Notes under the pieces: generated by a model
Databases searched by the model: none
The model's input: only the letters and a program-made list of their open reading frames with translations
What the model was told of the DNA's origin: nothing
NCBI RefSeq assembly: GCF_027857615.1
Contig: NZ_JAQIFT010000061.1
Span: forward strand, 1-64,000
Length of the DNA: 64,000 nt
Direction: 5' to 3'
Origin: Holtiella tumoricola
GTDB lineage: Bacteria; Bacillota; Clostridia; Lachnospirales; Cellulosilyticaceae
Part shown: positions 17,737 through 26,486 of the stretch, in pieces
Layout of the letters: every line of letters starts with the position of its first letter
Position numbering within the stretch: position 1 is the first letter of the stretch
Translations under genes and position numbers: made by a program

Positions 17737-18663
17737 TTGTTCTATTCTTTACATTTAGCTTCTTTTGGCAAAAAAATCAGTACCTTACGCAAGCAAAATA
17801 AAATTACTCAACTTATGATTTGCAAGCAAACAGGCATTAATATTGATACCATTAGACGTATCGAGCAAGGTCTAGTTTTACCAAAGTTAGACACCCTTCT
17901 ACTTCTTTCATCGGCATATAAAGTCGATTTATTAGAGATTTTTTTAGAATATTGTTTCAATGAGCCCCTTAAAAATATTTACACACAACTAGACCCTATT
18001 ATGTCAACGATTGATGCTGAAGAGATCGTTACCTTTTGTGATGAATCCATCGCCTTAATTAATAGTTCTATAGATACTAGTAACTTACTACTTCCTGCTG
18101 AAAGAGACCAGTTACTTTATTTATTAGAAGGTATAAAAGCCTATACGGATAACAATCAAGTCGAACGTTCTATAGATCTATTCCTAAAAGGCCTTAGATG
18201 TACACAATCACTGTTATCCTTTGATAAGCTTTCTGAATTATGCTTTAGTGAGATTGAGCTACGCCTCCTCTATTTAATAGCAGCCAACTATCTAGATCTT
18301 AATAAAACAGATGAAAGTATTGCCATTCTCTTACACTTGCTATCTATGCCAGACTCAACGCTGTCTTCAAAGCTTCGTATTAAAGCTCATGGACTACTTT
18401 CCTATAACTTCTTTGCTATAGGCGACTACAAGCAATCCTTACACTATGCAGATAAAGGAATAGAACTGACACGCAAGGCGCAAAGGACCTATTATGCTCA
18501 TACACTGCTTGCACGTAAAGCTGTAGCCTTATTAAAACTAGGACAAGAAGGTTACGAAGAAAATATGAAACTGTGTATCGCACTCCTTCAATTTGAAGGC
18601 CATACCCACTTAGTAGAACACTACCGTCAAGTTTCTAAGGAGCGTTATCATATTTCTATCTAG
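17737..18663 (+). CDS. HTH-TPR transcriptional regulator (RRNPP-like peptide receptor)
   Basis: 308 residues from a TTG start with AAGGAGG seven bases upstream. Residues 9-63 form an XRE-type helix-turn-helix (KKISTLRKQNKITQLMICKQTGINIDTIRRIEQG). The remaining 240 residues are paired helices with TPR character (GDYKQSLHYADKGIEL). This is the architecture of Rgg, PlcR and PrgX receptors, which bind re-imported peptides in the TPR groove. The neighbouring divergent gene encodes an exported repeat peptide, the natural candidate ligand. A TATAAT box lies at 17705-17710. A perfect 18-bp-stem terminator follows. Confidence 0.8.
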   Translation: MFYSLHLASFGKKISTLRKQNKITQLMICKQTGINIDTIRRIEQGLVLPKLDTLLLLSSAYKVDLLEIFLEYCFNEPLKNIYTQLDPIMSTIDAEEIVTFCDESIALINSSIDTSNLLLPAERDQLLYLLEGIKAYTDNNQVERSIDLFLKGLRCTQSLLSFDKLSELCFSEIELRLLYLIAANYLDLNKTDESIAILLHLLSMPDSTLSSKLRIKAHGLLSYNFFAIGDYKQSLHYADKGIELTRKAQRTYYAHTLLARKAVALLKLGQEGYEENMKLCIALLQFEGHTHLVEHYRQVSKERYHISI

Positions 18664-18680
18664 AAACCTAGACATACAAT

Positions 18681-18724
18681 AAAAGGTGTAGGATAAGATT
18701 ACTAAGTCTTATCCTACACCTTTT
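18681..18724 (+). terminator. Terminator of the HTH-TPR gene
   Basis: A perfect 18-bp stem at 18681-18698 and 18707-18724 with an 8-base loop, ending in a T run. Confidence 0.9.
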
Positions 18725-18784
18725 TCTTTTACCTACCTACACAGACCCCTCCATGTAAGCATTTACTCCCCTTCATCCACTTGC

Positions 18785-19558
18785 CTAATCAATGTGTAAT
18801 TCCTGCTCACCTGGATAATGCAATTCACAAAAATAATTATGATAATCTGCAATCCATACGTATTTATCCCATACCCTTGTATTTCCCTTATTTGTTTCTA
18901 GCGCTGCTTCCACCTTTGCCTTATGTCGCATTAACAAAGCATACTTCACCTTCTCAAATTCATATGCCGTATAGCATTCCTTATAATACTTAAAGATGGT
19001 ATTAAGATAGTTCAAAAACCATTGTCCATCACTATCAACGAGAACCTTACTATTTTGAAGGTCTATCTCATCATCCTTTGTAAAGCCTTTCAACATTTCT
19101 ACTGTCTGAGTATCTAACACAATCCTTGGATAGCACGCCACCTGACTCTCTACGTGATGAGCATCAAGAAGTGCAGGACCAAAAACAATATCTTCATTAA
19201 TATAGAAGTCTCCCATACTTAACCCACCTCTAACAAATAACCCTTCTACGGCTAAGTTAAACTGATACTCTGCTACGTTGTCAAGAATCTCATCTAACTC
19301 CTCTTGCCCGTCATGATTTATAGGATAAGCCACTACCATATTATCTGTAAAAATCTTTATCTTGCCTTGGCTATATTTATTAGGAATAATACACTGCTTA
19401 TTTTTATTAATTAAATAATTTATTTCCTTAAGCAACTTATTCCCATATCCATACTGACAAGATTCTAAAATCATCTGTGAAAACCCTAAAATATCTATGG
19501 CACATACCACCGAGTTTACTAATTCTGGATTTACCTCATTATACTTTTGTTTACTCAA
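18785..19558 (-). CDS. Class III cyclase-fold protein of unknown activity
   Basis: 257 residues from a TTG start (GGGAG seven bases upstream). The pattern AIDILGFSQ with Asp22, IFTDNMVV with Asp72, then GLFVRGGLSMGDFY, IVFGPALLDAHHVES and YPRIVLD fits a cyclase homology domain whose two metal-binding aspartates are both present. It has no membrane segment or sensor domain. Relatives include nucleotide cyclases and many uncharacterised proteins; PycC cyclases of Pycsar defence share the fold, but no effector gene lies nearby. It is transcribed from the same promoter-leader element as the cold-shock gene (19597-19733). Confidence 0.5.
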   Translation of the reverse strand: MSKQKYNEVNPELVNSVVCAIDILGFSQMILESCQYGYGNKLLKEINYLINKNKQCIIPNKYSQGKIKIFTDNMVVAYPINHDGQEELDEILDNVAEYQFNLAVEGLFVRGGLSMGDFYINEDIVFGPALLDAHHVESQVACYPRIVLDTQTVEMLKGFTKDDEIDLQNSKVLVDSDGQWFLNYLNTIFKYYKECYTAYEFEKVKYALLMRHKAKVEAALETNKGNTRVWDKYVWIADYHNYFCELHYPGEQELHID

Positions 19559-19596
19559 TCAACCACTCCCTATCATTTCTTTTTATAAATAAAAAA

Positions 19597-19733
19597 ATTC
19601 ACATCTTATTACAGATTATATCCCGTGATACGTATAATCTCTAATAACCTGTGAATCCCAAATATTATATAAACTATATCTAACTACTATTGAATATCTT
19701 GCTCTATTATACCATGCTTTTTCTATTTGTCAA
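19597..19733 (-). promoter_or_regulatory. Cold-shock-type promoter/leader element, copy 1 (upstream of cyclase-fold gene)
   Basis: Promoter TTGACA-N16-TATAAT (plus-strand 19706-19733), about 50 conserved bases, then a hairpin at 19597-19656 with arms of about 24 bases and a run of seven T on the minus strand. The ribosome site of the gene at 19558 follows at once. The element is highly similar to copies at 20114-20248 and 20379-20520. Confidence 0.75.
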
Positions 19734-19814
19734 TGAACAGGACTAAGGGCCTATTTAATTCCACCAGACCACTTAGTCGCTCTATCACCACCTATCTATT
19801 TGTAAACAATAAAA

Positions 19815-19854
19815 AAAGGGTATGATAAGATCAATGATCTCATCATACCCCTTT
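19815..19854 (-). terminator. Terminator of the cold-shock gene
   Basis: A hairpin of about 19 pairs with one bulge, followed on the minus strand by a T run, 15 bases past the stop at 19869. Confidence 0.85.
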
Positions 19855-19868
19855 CAGGTTTGCATAAA

Positions 19869-20066
19869 TTATGCTTTTGTTACGTTTTCTGCTTGTGCGC
19901 CACGTGGACCTTTAGTAATATCGAAGTTTACTCTTTGTCCTTCTTCAAGAGATTTGAATCCATCTCCTTGGATAGCTGAGAAATGTACGAATACATCGTC
20001 GCCATCTTCTCTAGAAATAAAACCAAAACCTTTTTCTGCGTTAAACCATTTAACTGTACCTGTCAT
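19869..20066 (-). CDS. CspA-family cold-shock protein
   Basis: 65 residues, a single cold-shock domain covering the whole protein. RNP1 (KGFGFI, 12-17) and RNP2 (VFVHF, 25-29) are intact, so it should bind single-stranded RNA/DNA as an RNA chaperone. Upstream is a leader of about 145 nt from a strong promoter (20220-20248) with a terminator-like hairpin, and the same element is repeated further upstream. A TAGGAGG site precedes the ATG. Cold induction is typical of the family but not shown by sequence. Confidence 0.95.
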   Translation of the reverse strand: MTGTVKWFNAEKGFGFISREDGDDVFVHFSAIQGDGFKSLEEGQRVNFDITKGPRGAQAENVTKA

Positions 20067-20113
20067 TTGTGGTACCTCCTAATATAATTTTTCTGTAATT
20101 TAGGCGAATAAAA

Positions 20114-20248
20114 ATTCACATAATACTACAGACTATATTGAGTAATCTATATAATCTCTAATAACATGTGAATCTCAAACATTATATAAGCTATACGACA
20201 CTACTTAATATCTACGTTTAGTATAGTACAAGCTGTCGGTCTTGTCAA
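20114..20248 (-). promoter_or_regulatory. Cold-shock-type promoter/leader element, copy 2 (csp leader)
   Basis: Promoter TTGACA-N17-TATACT at 20220-20248, conserved leader, then the hairpin at 20114-20173 with a short T run, followed by the csp ribosome site. It probably forms the regulated 5' leader of the cold-shock mRNA. Confidence 0.8.
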
Positions 20249-20378
20249 CTATATTTTTAAATTTTAAAATTTTCTTTTGTTAATAAGTGTTTAATCTTGA
20301 TGTTTAATACACTATTTGATTATTCCTTATGAACAAGCAACCTTTATCCTCTCTCATACAGAGGCCTATAATAAAAAA

Positions 20379-20520
20379 ATTCACATCCTATTACAGATTA
20401 TATCGCGTGATATATATAATCTCTAATAACATGTGAATCTCAAATATTATATAAACTATATGTAACTACTAACTGAATATCTTCTTTCACTCATTATAAC
20501 ACGGGGTTTGTATTTGTCAA
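20379..20520 (-). ncRNA. Cold-shock-type promoter/leader element, copy 3 (possible stand-alone small RNA)
   Basis: Promoter TTGACA-N16-TATAAT at 20493-20520, conserved leader, then the hairpin at 20379-20438 (22 of 25 arm positions pair) and a run of seven T. No gene follows directly. The unit therefore looks like a complete small RNA gene of about 110 nt, or a second upstream promoter for the csp gene if RNA polymerase reads through. Confidence 0.5.
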
Positions 20521-20565
20521 TGAACAAGGTTAAAGCTCTACTTTTATTCTTTCTATATAGTTCAT

Positions 20566-20622
20566 ACATACTGTAATAAAAGTAATGGGTTGGAGAAGCA
20601 CGTTGCCCTTATTACAGTATGT
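20566..20622 (-). terminator. Hairpin downstream of SLH gene
   Basis: Perfect 14-bp arms (ACATACTGTAATAA at 20566-20579 and complement at 20609-20622) around a 29-base loop that itself pairs in part. It lies 27 bases past the stop at 20649. Confidence 0.6.
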
Positions 20623-20648
20623 TATAAACTTATAGTACCTAGATTTCT

Positions 20649-22115
20649 CTATTTAATAATCTGACTTAGTATGACTGCCATTTGCTCACGTGTAAGAGGA
20701 GATGTTACATCTAATGTATCATTTAGCTCTTGGATCATACCACTTTCGATTAATGCAGCTACATATCCTTTCGCCCAAACAGGAATGCTTGCATTATCTT
20801 TATATTTTGCTAATACTTTATCTGCTGCTTCTTTGCCTAGTGGCTCTACCTTTTGTAAATTAGAAACTGCTACTAAAATTTCTGCCTTTGTGATAGTTCC
20901 ATTTGGTCTGAAGCTATTATCTTCATAACCTACCATAATTTTTGCATCTACACATCTTTGTACTGCATTATAGAACCATTTATTAGGTGTAATATCTTTT
21001 AACCCTTTAACTTCCTTTTGTACAGGCTCAGCAATAAGTTTTGCTAACACTTGAGCTGCTTCTGCACGTGTAATTTCTTTTTCAGGCTTAAAGCTATTAT
21101 CTTTGTATCCTTGCATGAGCCCTTTAGTCATTACTTTTTTAATCGCATCATAAGGTGCTTTTGTTGAAGTAACATCTGTTAATTTGCCCATTACTGCTTC
21201 AATTTCACTTTCAGCAACAACATCTTTTATTTCGATATGCTTAGATACTACTTTAACTTCCTCTGTAGCAGGTTTTACCTTTTCTACTATCGTTTCTGCT
21301 TTAGATTCTGTCTTAGATTCTACTTTGCTCTCTACTTTAGCTTCCACTTTAGGTTGTACCTTACCCTCTGTTTTAGCTTCCACTTTAGGCTGTACCTTGC
21401 CCTCTACTTTAGCTTCTACTTTAGGCTGTACTTTGCTCTCTGCTTTAGGTTCTACTTTAGCTTCTGCTTTAGCTGGTTTTACAGCTTCTGCCGCTGGAGT
21501 TGGGACTACCTTTGCTTCATTTGATTCCATCTTTACTGTCTTGTTATCCACTGACTTTTCTTTGCTTACTTCATAAGTACTTTTATCATTTCCATATACC
21601 TCTGAAGTTGTCAATCCACTATGAGAATAATTTGAATAAGTGTTATCTATTTCATTATGTGTATTTGGTATAAAATGCTCTCCCATAGTATATGGATATT
21701 CTGCTTCATGAATATACTCTGAGTTATATGGATACTCTGCCTCATGGGTATACCCTGGTGTAGGTGAATACTCTGTCTCATGAGTATATCCTGGAGTATA
21801 TGGATATTCTGTCTCATGAGTATATCCTGGAGTAGGTGGATATTCTGAATGAGGATACTCTGGTGTAAATAGGTAATCAGGATGAGGTGTTTCTAGATAA
21901 GTATCACTTGTATAATATGGATCTGTGTACAAGGATGTATCCATTCCATCTTCCTCATAAGGTGTTTCCCTTGTTTCAGTTGCATCATAGATATATCCAG
22001 TTTCTCCTAAAGATACTGTTTCATTTCCTGCGTAAACATTAGTAATAGGGACAAATACAACTGGTGTTGTCATGGCTAGTGATAATAATATTTTAAAATG
22101 CTTTTGATATTTCAT
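20649..22115 (-). CDS. SLH-domain surface protein with Tyr/Pro and Lys/Val repeats
   Basis: 488 residues. The signal peptide ends NVYA. Residues about 55-140 hold a Tyr/Pro/His-rich repeat (TPGYTHETEYPY units), and about 200-285 a Lys/Glu/Val/Ala repeat (KVQPKVEAKVEG units) that is probably extended and charged. The C-terminus (about 310-488) has three SLH domains (ITRAEAAQVLAKLI, ITKAEILVAVSNL, LTREQMAVILSQII) for wall binding. The signal peptide and SLH block are nearly the same as in the gene at 22185-24392, 69 bases upstream, so the pair arose by duplication with divergence of the middle. Confidence 0.85.
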   Translation of the reverse strand: MKYQKHFKILLSLAMTTPVVFVPITNVYAGNETVSLGETGYIYDATETRETPYEEDGMDTSLYTDPYYTSDTYLETPHPDYLFTPEYPHSEYPPTPGYTHETEYPYTPGYTHETEYSPTPGYTHEAEYPYNSEYIHEAEYPYTMGEHFIPNTHNEIDNTYSNYSHSGLTTSEVYGNDKSTYEVSKEKSVDNKTVKMESNEAKVVPTPAAEAVKPAKAEAKVEPKAESKVQPKVEAKVEGKVQPKVEAKTEGKVQPKVEAKVESKVESKTESKAETIVEKVKPATEEVKVVSKHIEIKDVVAESEIEAVMGKLTDVTSTKAPYDAIKKVMTKGLMQGYKDNSFKPEKEITRAEAAQVLAKLIAEPVQKEVKGLKDITPNKWFYNAVQRCVDAKIMVGYEDNSFRPNGTITKAEILVAVSNLQKVEPLGKEAADKVLAKYKDNASIPVWAKGYVAALIESGMIQELNDTLDVTSPLTREQMAVILSQIIK

Positions 22116-22184
22116 AAATACTCCTCATACTATAATTTTTACAAATCCCTTTTGAGTAATAAAGTCAGCGTTGTTTATGCAATC

Positions 22185-24392
22185 TTATTTTATAATTTGG
22201 CTTAGTACACCTGCCATTTGTTCACGTGTAAGAGGGGCTGTTACATTTAATGTATCATTTACCTCTTGAATCATGCCCTTATCGATTAATGCAGCTATAT
22301 AACCTTTTGCCCAATCAGGAATACTTACATTGTCTTTATATCTTGCTAATACTTTATCCGCTGCTTCTGCTTGTAATGGTTCTATCTTTTGTAAATTAGA
22401 AATTGCTACTAAAATTTCTGCTTTTGTAATGGTTCCATTTGGTCTAAAGCTATTATCTTCATAGCCCACCATAATTTTTGCATCGATACATTTTTGTATC
22501 CCATTGTAAAACCATTTATCAGGTGTGATATCTTTTAAATCTTTAACCGATTCTTGGACAGGTTCTATAATTAGTTTCGCTAATACTTGAGCTGCTTCTG
22601 CACGTGTAATTTCCTTTGTAGGCTTAAAGCTATGATCTGTGTATCCTTGCATTAACCCTTTAGTAATTACCTTTTTGATGGCACTATAATGTACTTGGTC
22701 TTGAGCAACATCTCTCAAATTGCTCATTACCTGGTCCATCTCATTTTCAGCAATTACATCTTTCATTTCAATGCTTGTAGATACTGACTCTATTTTTTCA
22801 GCTTTTTGTCGTTGAGGACTTCCACTCCCTCCACCTGAAACGTTTGCAGGCTTTTCTTTGACTGCTGCTGGGGCTACTTTTGCTTTTGACTCTTCTTTGG
22901 CTACCGCTGGGGCTACTTTTGCTTTTGACTCTTCTTTGGCTACCACTGGGGCTACTTTTGCTTTTGACTCTTCTTTGGCTACCACTGGGGCTACTTTTGC
23001 TTTTGACTCTTCTTTGGCTACCACTGGGGCTACTTCTGCCTTTGACTCTTCTTTGGCTACCGCTGGGGCTACTTCTGCCTTTGACTCTTCTTTGGCTACC
23101 GCTGGGGCTACTTCTGCCTTTGGCTTTTCTTTGGCTGCTACTACCTCTTTGGCCTTTGACTTTTCTTTGGCTACTGCTGGAGCTACTTCTACTTGTACTT
23201 CAGCTTTTGGTTGTTCTTCTTTTTTAGGTTGTTCTTCTTTTTTTGTTTCGTCTTTAGGTTGTTTTTTGGCTACTTCGTATATTTCTTTTTCTGCATCGTA
23301 GATTAATGCCTCTAATTTAGCAGTAAAATATTTTAATCTTTCCTGACTTAAATCTTTGTTTTCTATAGATTCTCTTAATCCTTGTGCTAACTTATTTAAC
23401 GATTCTAAGGACATTACTTCATTTTGCACAAGAATTTTTTCTGTTTTACATTCAATAGAAGCTTTTTGATACCATTTCTCTAGATTTTCTGTATGGTATA
23501 TTAAAACACTTCTTTGATCTTGATTAGGTGCATTATTTGCAAAATCTAAAGCTTCCTTTAATGCATTTAGAGACGCTACCTTACATTCTCTATTTGCATC
23601 AATACATTTTTCAGCTCTATCTTTTTGATCATTTAATGCGTCACGTTCGGCTTTAAACTTTACAATCTGTATATTCTGTAATTCAGTTCTAAATCCATCT
23701 ACTACTTTTCGTAAGTTATCATTTTTTCTTTCTAACTCTCTGATTGCTTCATAGATATCACTTTTATCCGTTTCTAAAATTTCAATAAAGGGATGTCCGG
23801 TTTTAGTGATTTCATTCTCATTATCTAAATCTTTGATTTGTAATGCGCCTAAGGCTTGACGGATATTCCTACAAAGCATCTTAATATCTTTAATTTCTTC
23901 TACTTTTTCTTTAAGCATTTCATTTAGAGGACTGCCTTCTTGTAACATTCCATGTACCGCTTCCATTTTTTCTTGGATTTGGTCTAAACGTCCCCCATTA
24001 TAAAGAAGTTCTACATCTCCTGTTGCCTCTTCAAGAAGTGTTGTATACTCATTAACAACCTCTCTATAAGCACGTATATTCATTACTTCTTTTTGATAAA
24101 ATGCTTGCGCTTCTTCATTGTTTAATAACTTAATCTTTGCTTCTGCACTTTTGAGCTTGATTTTATAATCTATGCTATCTATAGACTGTATAAATAAAGA
24201 TTCAATTTCTTCACATAATTGATGAGATGGGTCCATCAAAGGAACGCTTTCACTAGATGCTTCTACGTTTGGTGTTGTTTCCCTTAAGGCTATCGTCTCA
24301 TCTGCTGCATAAATAGTGGTAATAGGAACGCATATACTAGATGTTGCCATAGCTACTGATAATAATATTTTAAAACGTTTTTGATATTTCAT
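22185..24392 (-). CDS. SLH-domain surface protein with coiled-coil and AKEESKAxVAP repeats
   Basis: 735 residues. The signal peptide ends TIYA. Residues about 50-385 are helical and charged with coiled-coil character. A repeat region (about 390-520) has seven or more units of APVVAKEESKAKV, encoded by 39-bp DNA repeats at about 22860-23110, and three SLH domains close the protein. It anchors to the cell wall through SLH; the long helical rod should extend outward. Its tandem paralog is at 20649-22115. The DNA repeats make length variation between strains likely. Confidence 0.85.
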   Translation of the reverse strand: MKYQKRFKILLSVAMATSSICVPITTIYAADETIALRETTPNVEASSESVPLMDPSHQLCEEIESLFIQSIDSIDYKIKLKSAEAKIKLLNNEEAQAFYQKEVMNIRAYREVVNEYTTLLEEATGDVELLYNGGRLDQIQEKMEAVHGMLQEGSPLNEMLKEKVEEIKDIKMLCRNIRQALGALQIKDLDNENEITKTGHPFIEILETDKSDIYEAIRELERKNDNLRKVVDGFRTELQNIQIVKFKAERDALNDQKDRAEKCIDANRECKVASLNALKEALDFANNAPNQDQRSVLIYHTENLEKWYQKASIECKTEKILVQNEVMSLESLNKLAQGLRESIENKDLSQERLKYFTAKLEALIYDAEKEIYEVAKKQPKDETKKEEQPKKEEQPKAEVQVEVAPAVAKEKSKAKEVVAAKEKPKAEVAPAVAKEESKAEVAPAVAKEESKAEVAPVVAKEESKAKVAPVVAKEESKAKVAPVVAKEESKAKVAPAVAKEESKAKVAPAAVKEKPANVSGGGSGSPQRQKAEKIESVSTSIEMKDVIAENEMDQVMSNLRDVAQDQVHYSAIKKVITKGLMQGYTDHSFKPTKEITRAEAAQVLAKLIIEPVQESVKDLKDITPDKWFYNGIQKCIDAKIMVGYEDNSFRPNGTITKAEILVAISNLQKIEPLQAEAADKVLARYKDNVSIPDWAKGYIAALIDKGMIQEVNDTLNVTAPLTREQMAGVLSQIIK

Positions 24393-24991
24393 ATGTACTC
24401 CTTATATTATAATTTTACGTGTATAAAATTTAATTAAATCACCAAATAAAATCATTATTATAATATAACTCTCCATACTTTCTTTATACAAAAATCAAAC
24501 GTGTTACTCAAAGCGCTTTAATCTTATCTAATCTCTTAACCATTAACTTCTCTAAGCACACTATGTGATTCTTGCACCTCACTCTAGCATGCCTTGTCCC
24601 CTTACCCTTAAGCATAGTACACTCAATCATATGCTGACTTTATTATTCTTGTTTTAAATGACTTTTTTTACTTGTTTATGATTTTATTTGTAGGTAATTC
24701 TTCATTTTATACCGCATTAAATATATTAATAATTTTAGCAATACTTGTCTACATATTTTGACAAAATTTCCCTAACCTTACGAAATCTTAAGGTTTCTTA
24801 CCGCTTATTCACTTTCATTTTTATGAATACTTTTTCTATTATATGTAGTGTTTATACACTTTAAACTGATTAATAATTCACAAAACAGACTTACCAGTCT
24901 TCATATAAGCCAAATGCTCTAAATTCTCCAATAAACCAAAAGGCATAATAAGATCTCTTGATCTTATCATGCCTTTTGGTGTTTTCTAGAC
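24393..24991. other. Gene-free AT-rich gap
   Basis: About 600 bases with no credible ORF or RNA that I recognise. It contains the upstream region of the SLH gene at 24392 and, at its right end, the terminator at 24935-24980. Confidence 0.6.
24935..24980 (-). terminator. Terminator of the PHP gene
   Basis: Arms of 20 bases (ACCAAAAGGCATAATAAGAT and near-complement) with one wobble position and a 6-base loop, 12 bases past the stop at 24992. Confidence 0.8.
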
Positions 24992-26287
24992 TTATATGCT
25001 GCTTTCTATTGATGTTCCAAAGCATTTGTTAAGTAAATCCCCAGTACGTTTTTGTGTGAGTTGTAATAGTAAAGGTGCATCTGCCTCCTGGCGTAGATAG
25101 CCTAACATCGCACGTCCCTCTTCAAAACAAAGGGCATCATGTAGTGGGAAGTATTCACTGAGCAAGAAGCGTGCATAACTGGTCAGGCGGTAATTCCCAT
25201 GTACCCTTTCACTTTCTCCATGACGAGACTCTACAGCCACACTATACCCACCTCTAATGGCTTCAAAGAGATGCTCTTTATCCTTCCCTTTAGCAAATAC
25301 AATAGTCTTTGCTTCATTGAACCAATCTGTAGTTAAAACAGAATGAGAATCACTACTTCCTACGATAGGAATAGGATTGAGTCCCTTTGCACGCATCTCA
25401 TTATAAAGTGCCCATTGCATATTGTTCTCATGAGTTGTCTGTCCACCTAATAATTCAAAAGCATCAAAAGGTTTTTGCTCAAACTGGTGAATACTTAAAG
25501 CCATAGGTACATTATACACATCTGCAATCCAGTAAGGATGGGCAAAGATAGATAGCCCATTGGCTTCTTTGATTTTGCTATACACCCATAGACAAGCGGC
25601 ATAGGTAAAGGCATCTACGCCCTCAGGGCAGACTAATGTCTTTTGAATAGCATCCACTTCTTCAAAGTACTTCTCCTTATCCCCTTGGAATAAGGCATTT
25701 ACACTCCACTCCCCGCCAAAGTGCACAATATGTACAGGATTCTCAGGTGCATGCACTTCCTCGCCTGGAAGGATGGTCAACCCTAGTGGTACATCTTTGT
25801 AAGCCTCAATGGCACGTAATGAAGGTGCGTACTGATAATGGTCTGTAATAGCTAAAAAGTCAAAGCCTGTTTGTCTATACATACCACACACAAACTCTGG
25901 AGACTCTTTTCCATCTGAAAAACAGCTATGTACATGTAGGTCTCCTCGGTAAGGGCGACGCTCATATAAATCTTGTTCTACCGCATAGACAGAAAGTTGT
26001 ACAACCTGATTACCTGCTTCATCAAAGACACGTAAATAATATTCTTGCTCATCGCCAAAAGCATAGTCAAAGACAAGCTTTTGATCCTTTACACAGACCT
26101 CTACTTGGTCAAAAGAAGGATTCCCACGGTATAAGCCCTTACATAATGGCACAATCCCAACTTTATAAAGTCCACCTTCTTTAAGCTGTGTACTATAATC
26201 AATCGATGCTATAGTTACTTGTGATACGTGATGTGCCAGAATAACTTTTGGATACACATCATAAAGGGATAATTCACGTTTCATCAT
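24992..26287 (-). CDS. PHP-domain metal-dependent phosphoesterase
   Basis: 431 residues. After about 110 N-terminal beta-rich residues comes a PHP domain: DLHVHSCFSDG (metal-binding His), LAITDHYQY, LPGEEVHA, IVHFGG, IFAHPYW and late GSSDSHS. These are the PHP motifs in order, so a binuclear or trinuclear metal phosphoesterase is likely. Substrates in this family range from nucleotides to histidinol phosphate; none can be chosen here. A single gene with its own terminator. Confidence 0.8.
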   Translation of the reverse strand: MMKRELSLYDVYPKVILAHHVSQVTIASIDYSTQLKEGGLYKVGIVPLCKGLYRGNPSFDQVEVCVKDQKLVFDYAFGDEQEYYLRVFDEAGNQVVQLSVYAVEQDLYERRPYRGDLHVHSCFSDGKESPEFVCGMYRQTGFDFLAITDHYQYAPSLRAIEAYKDVPLGLTILPGEEVHAPENPVHIVHFGGEWSVNALFQGDKEKYFEEVDAIQKTLVCPEGVDAFTYAACLWVYSKIKEANGLSIFAHPYWIADVYNVPMALSIHQFEQKPFDAFELLGGQTTHENNMQWALYNEMRAKGLNPIPIVGSSDSHSVLTTDWFNEAKTIVFAKGKDKEHLFEAIRGGYSVAVESRHGESERVHGNYRLTSYARFLLSEYFPLHDALCFEEGRAMLGYLRQEADAPLLLQLTQKRTGDLLNKCFGTSIESSI

Positions 26288-26427
26288 ACATCACACTCCT
26301 TATTTCCTATTATAAGCTAATCAGGAGTAAGGAACAGTCATGAACACAAAATTGACAATTATACAAAATAATAGCTTTATAATGAGAAATTATTCAAAAA
26401 AATTGATTGACTGCCCCCTTATTGGTA

Positions 26428-26454
26428 CTTGCTATCGTCTCACTGCATAAAATA
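26428..26454 (+). promoter_or_regulatory. Possible sigma-K promoter
   Basis: An AC at 26427-26428 and CATAAAATA at 26446-26454 are 17 bases apart, matching the sigma-K consensus (AC, about 16-17 bases, CATAnnnTA). It lies 33 bases upstream of a gene for a BclA-like spore-surface protein, as expected for mother-cell expression. Confidence 0.45.
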
Positions 26455-26486
26455 GAGAGAAAATTATTTTTGAAAGGAGTAAAAAA

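Larger units (their letters stand above)
20067..20648 (-). other. Gap holding two tandem leader elements and a terminator
   Basis: No credible gene. It holds leader copy 2 (20114-20248) and copy 3 (20379-20520), about 130 bases of AT-rich spacer between them with only a 17-codon frame lacking a ribosome site, and the SLH-gene terminator at 20566-20622. Confidence 0.7.

Noticed and set aside
20300..20360. 17-codon frame (MREDKGCLF...) after leader copy 3
   Set aside because: It has no ribosome site and is too short to support; the leader copy may simply have lost its gene.
22858..23301. Long plus-strand frames with Ala/Thr/Ser or Leu repeats
   Set aside because: They are antisense shadows of the 39-bp repeats in the SLH gene at 22185-24392.
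24510..24519. AAAGCGCTTT palindrome upstream of an SLH gene, possible CcpA (cre) site
   Set aside because: The core fits but the outer consensus positions (TG...CA) do not, and a single short match is too weak.
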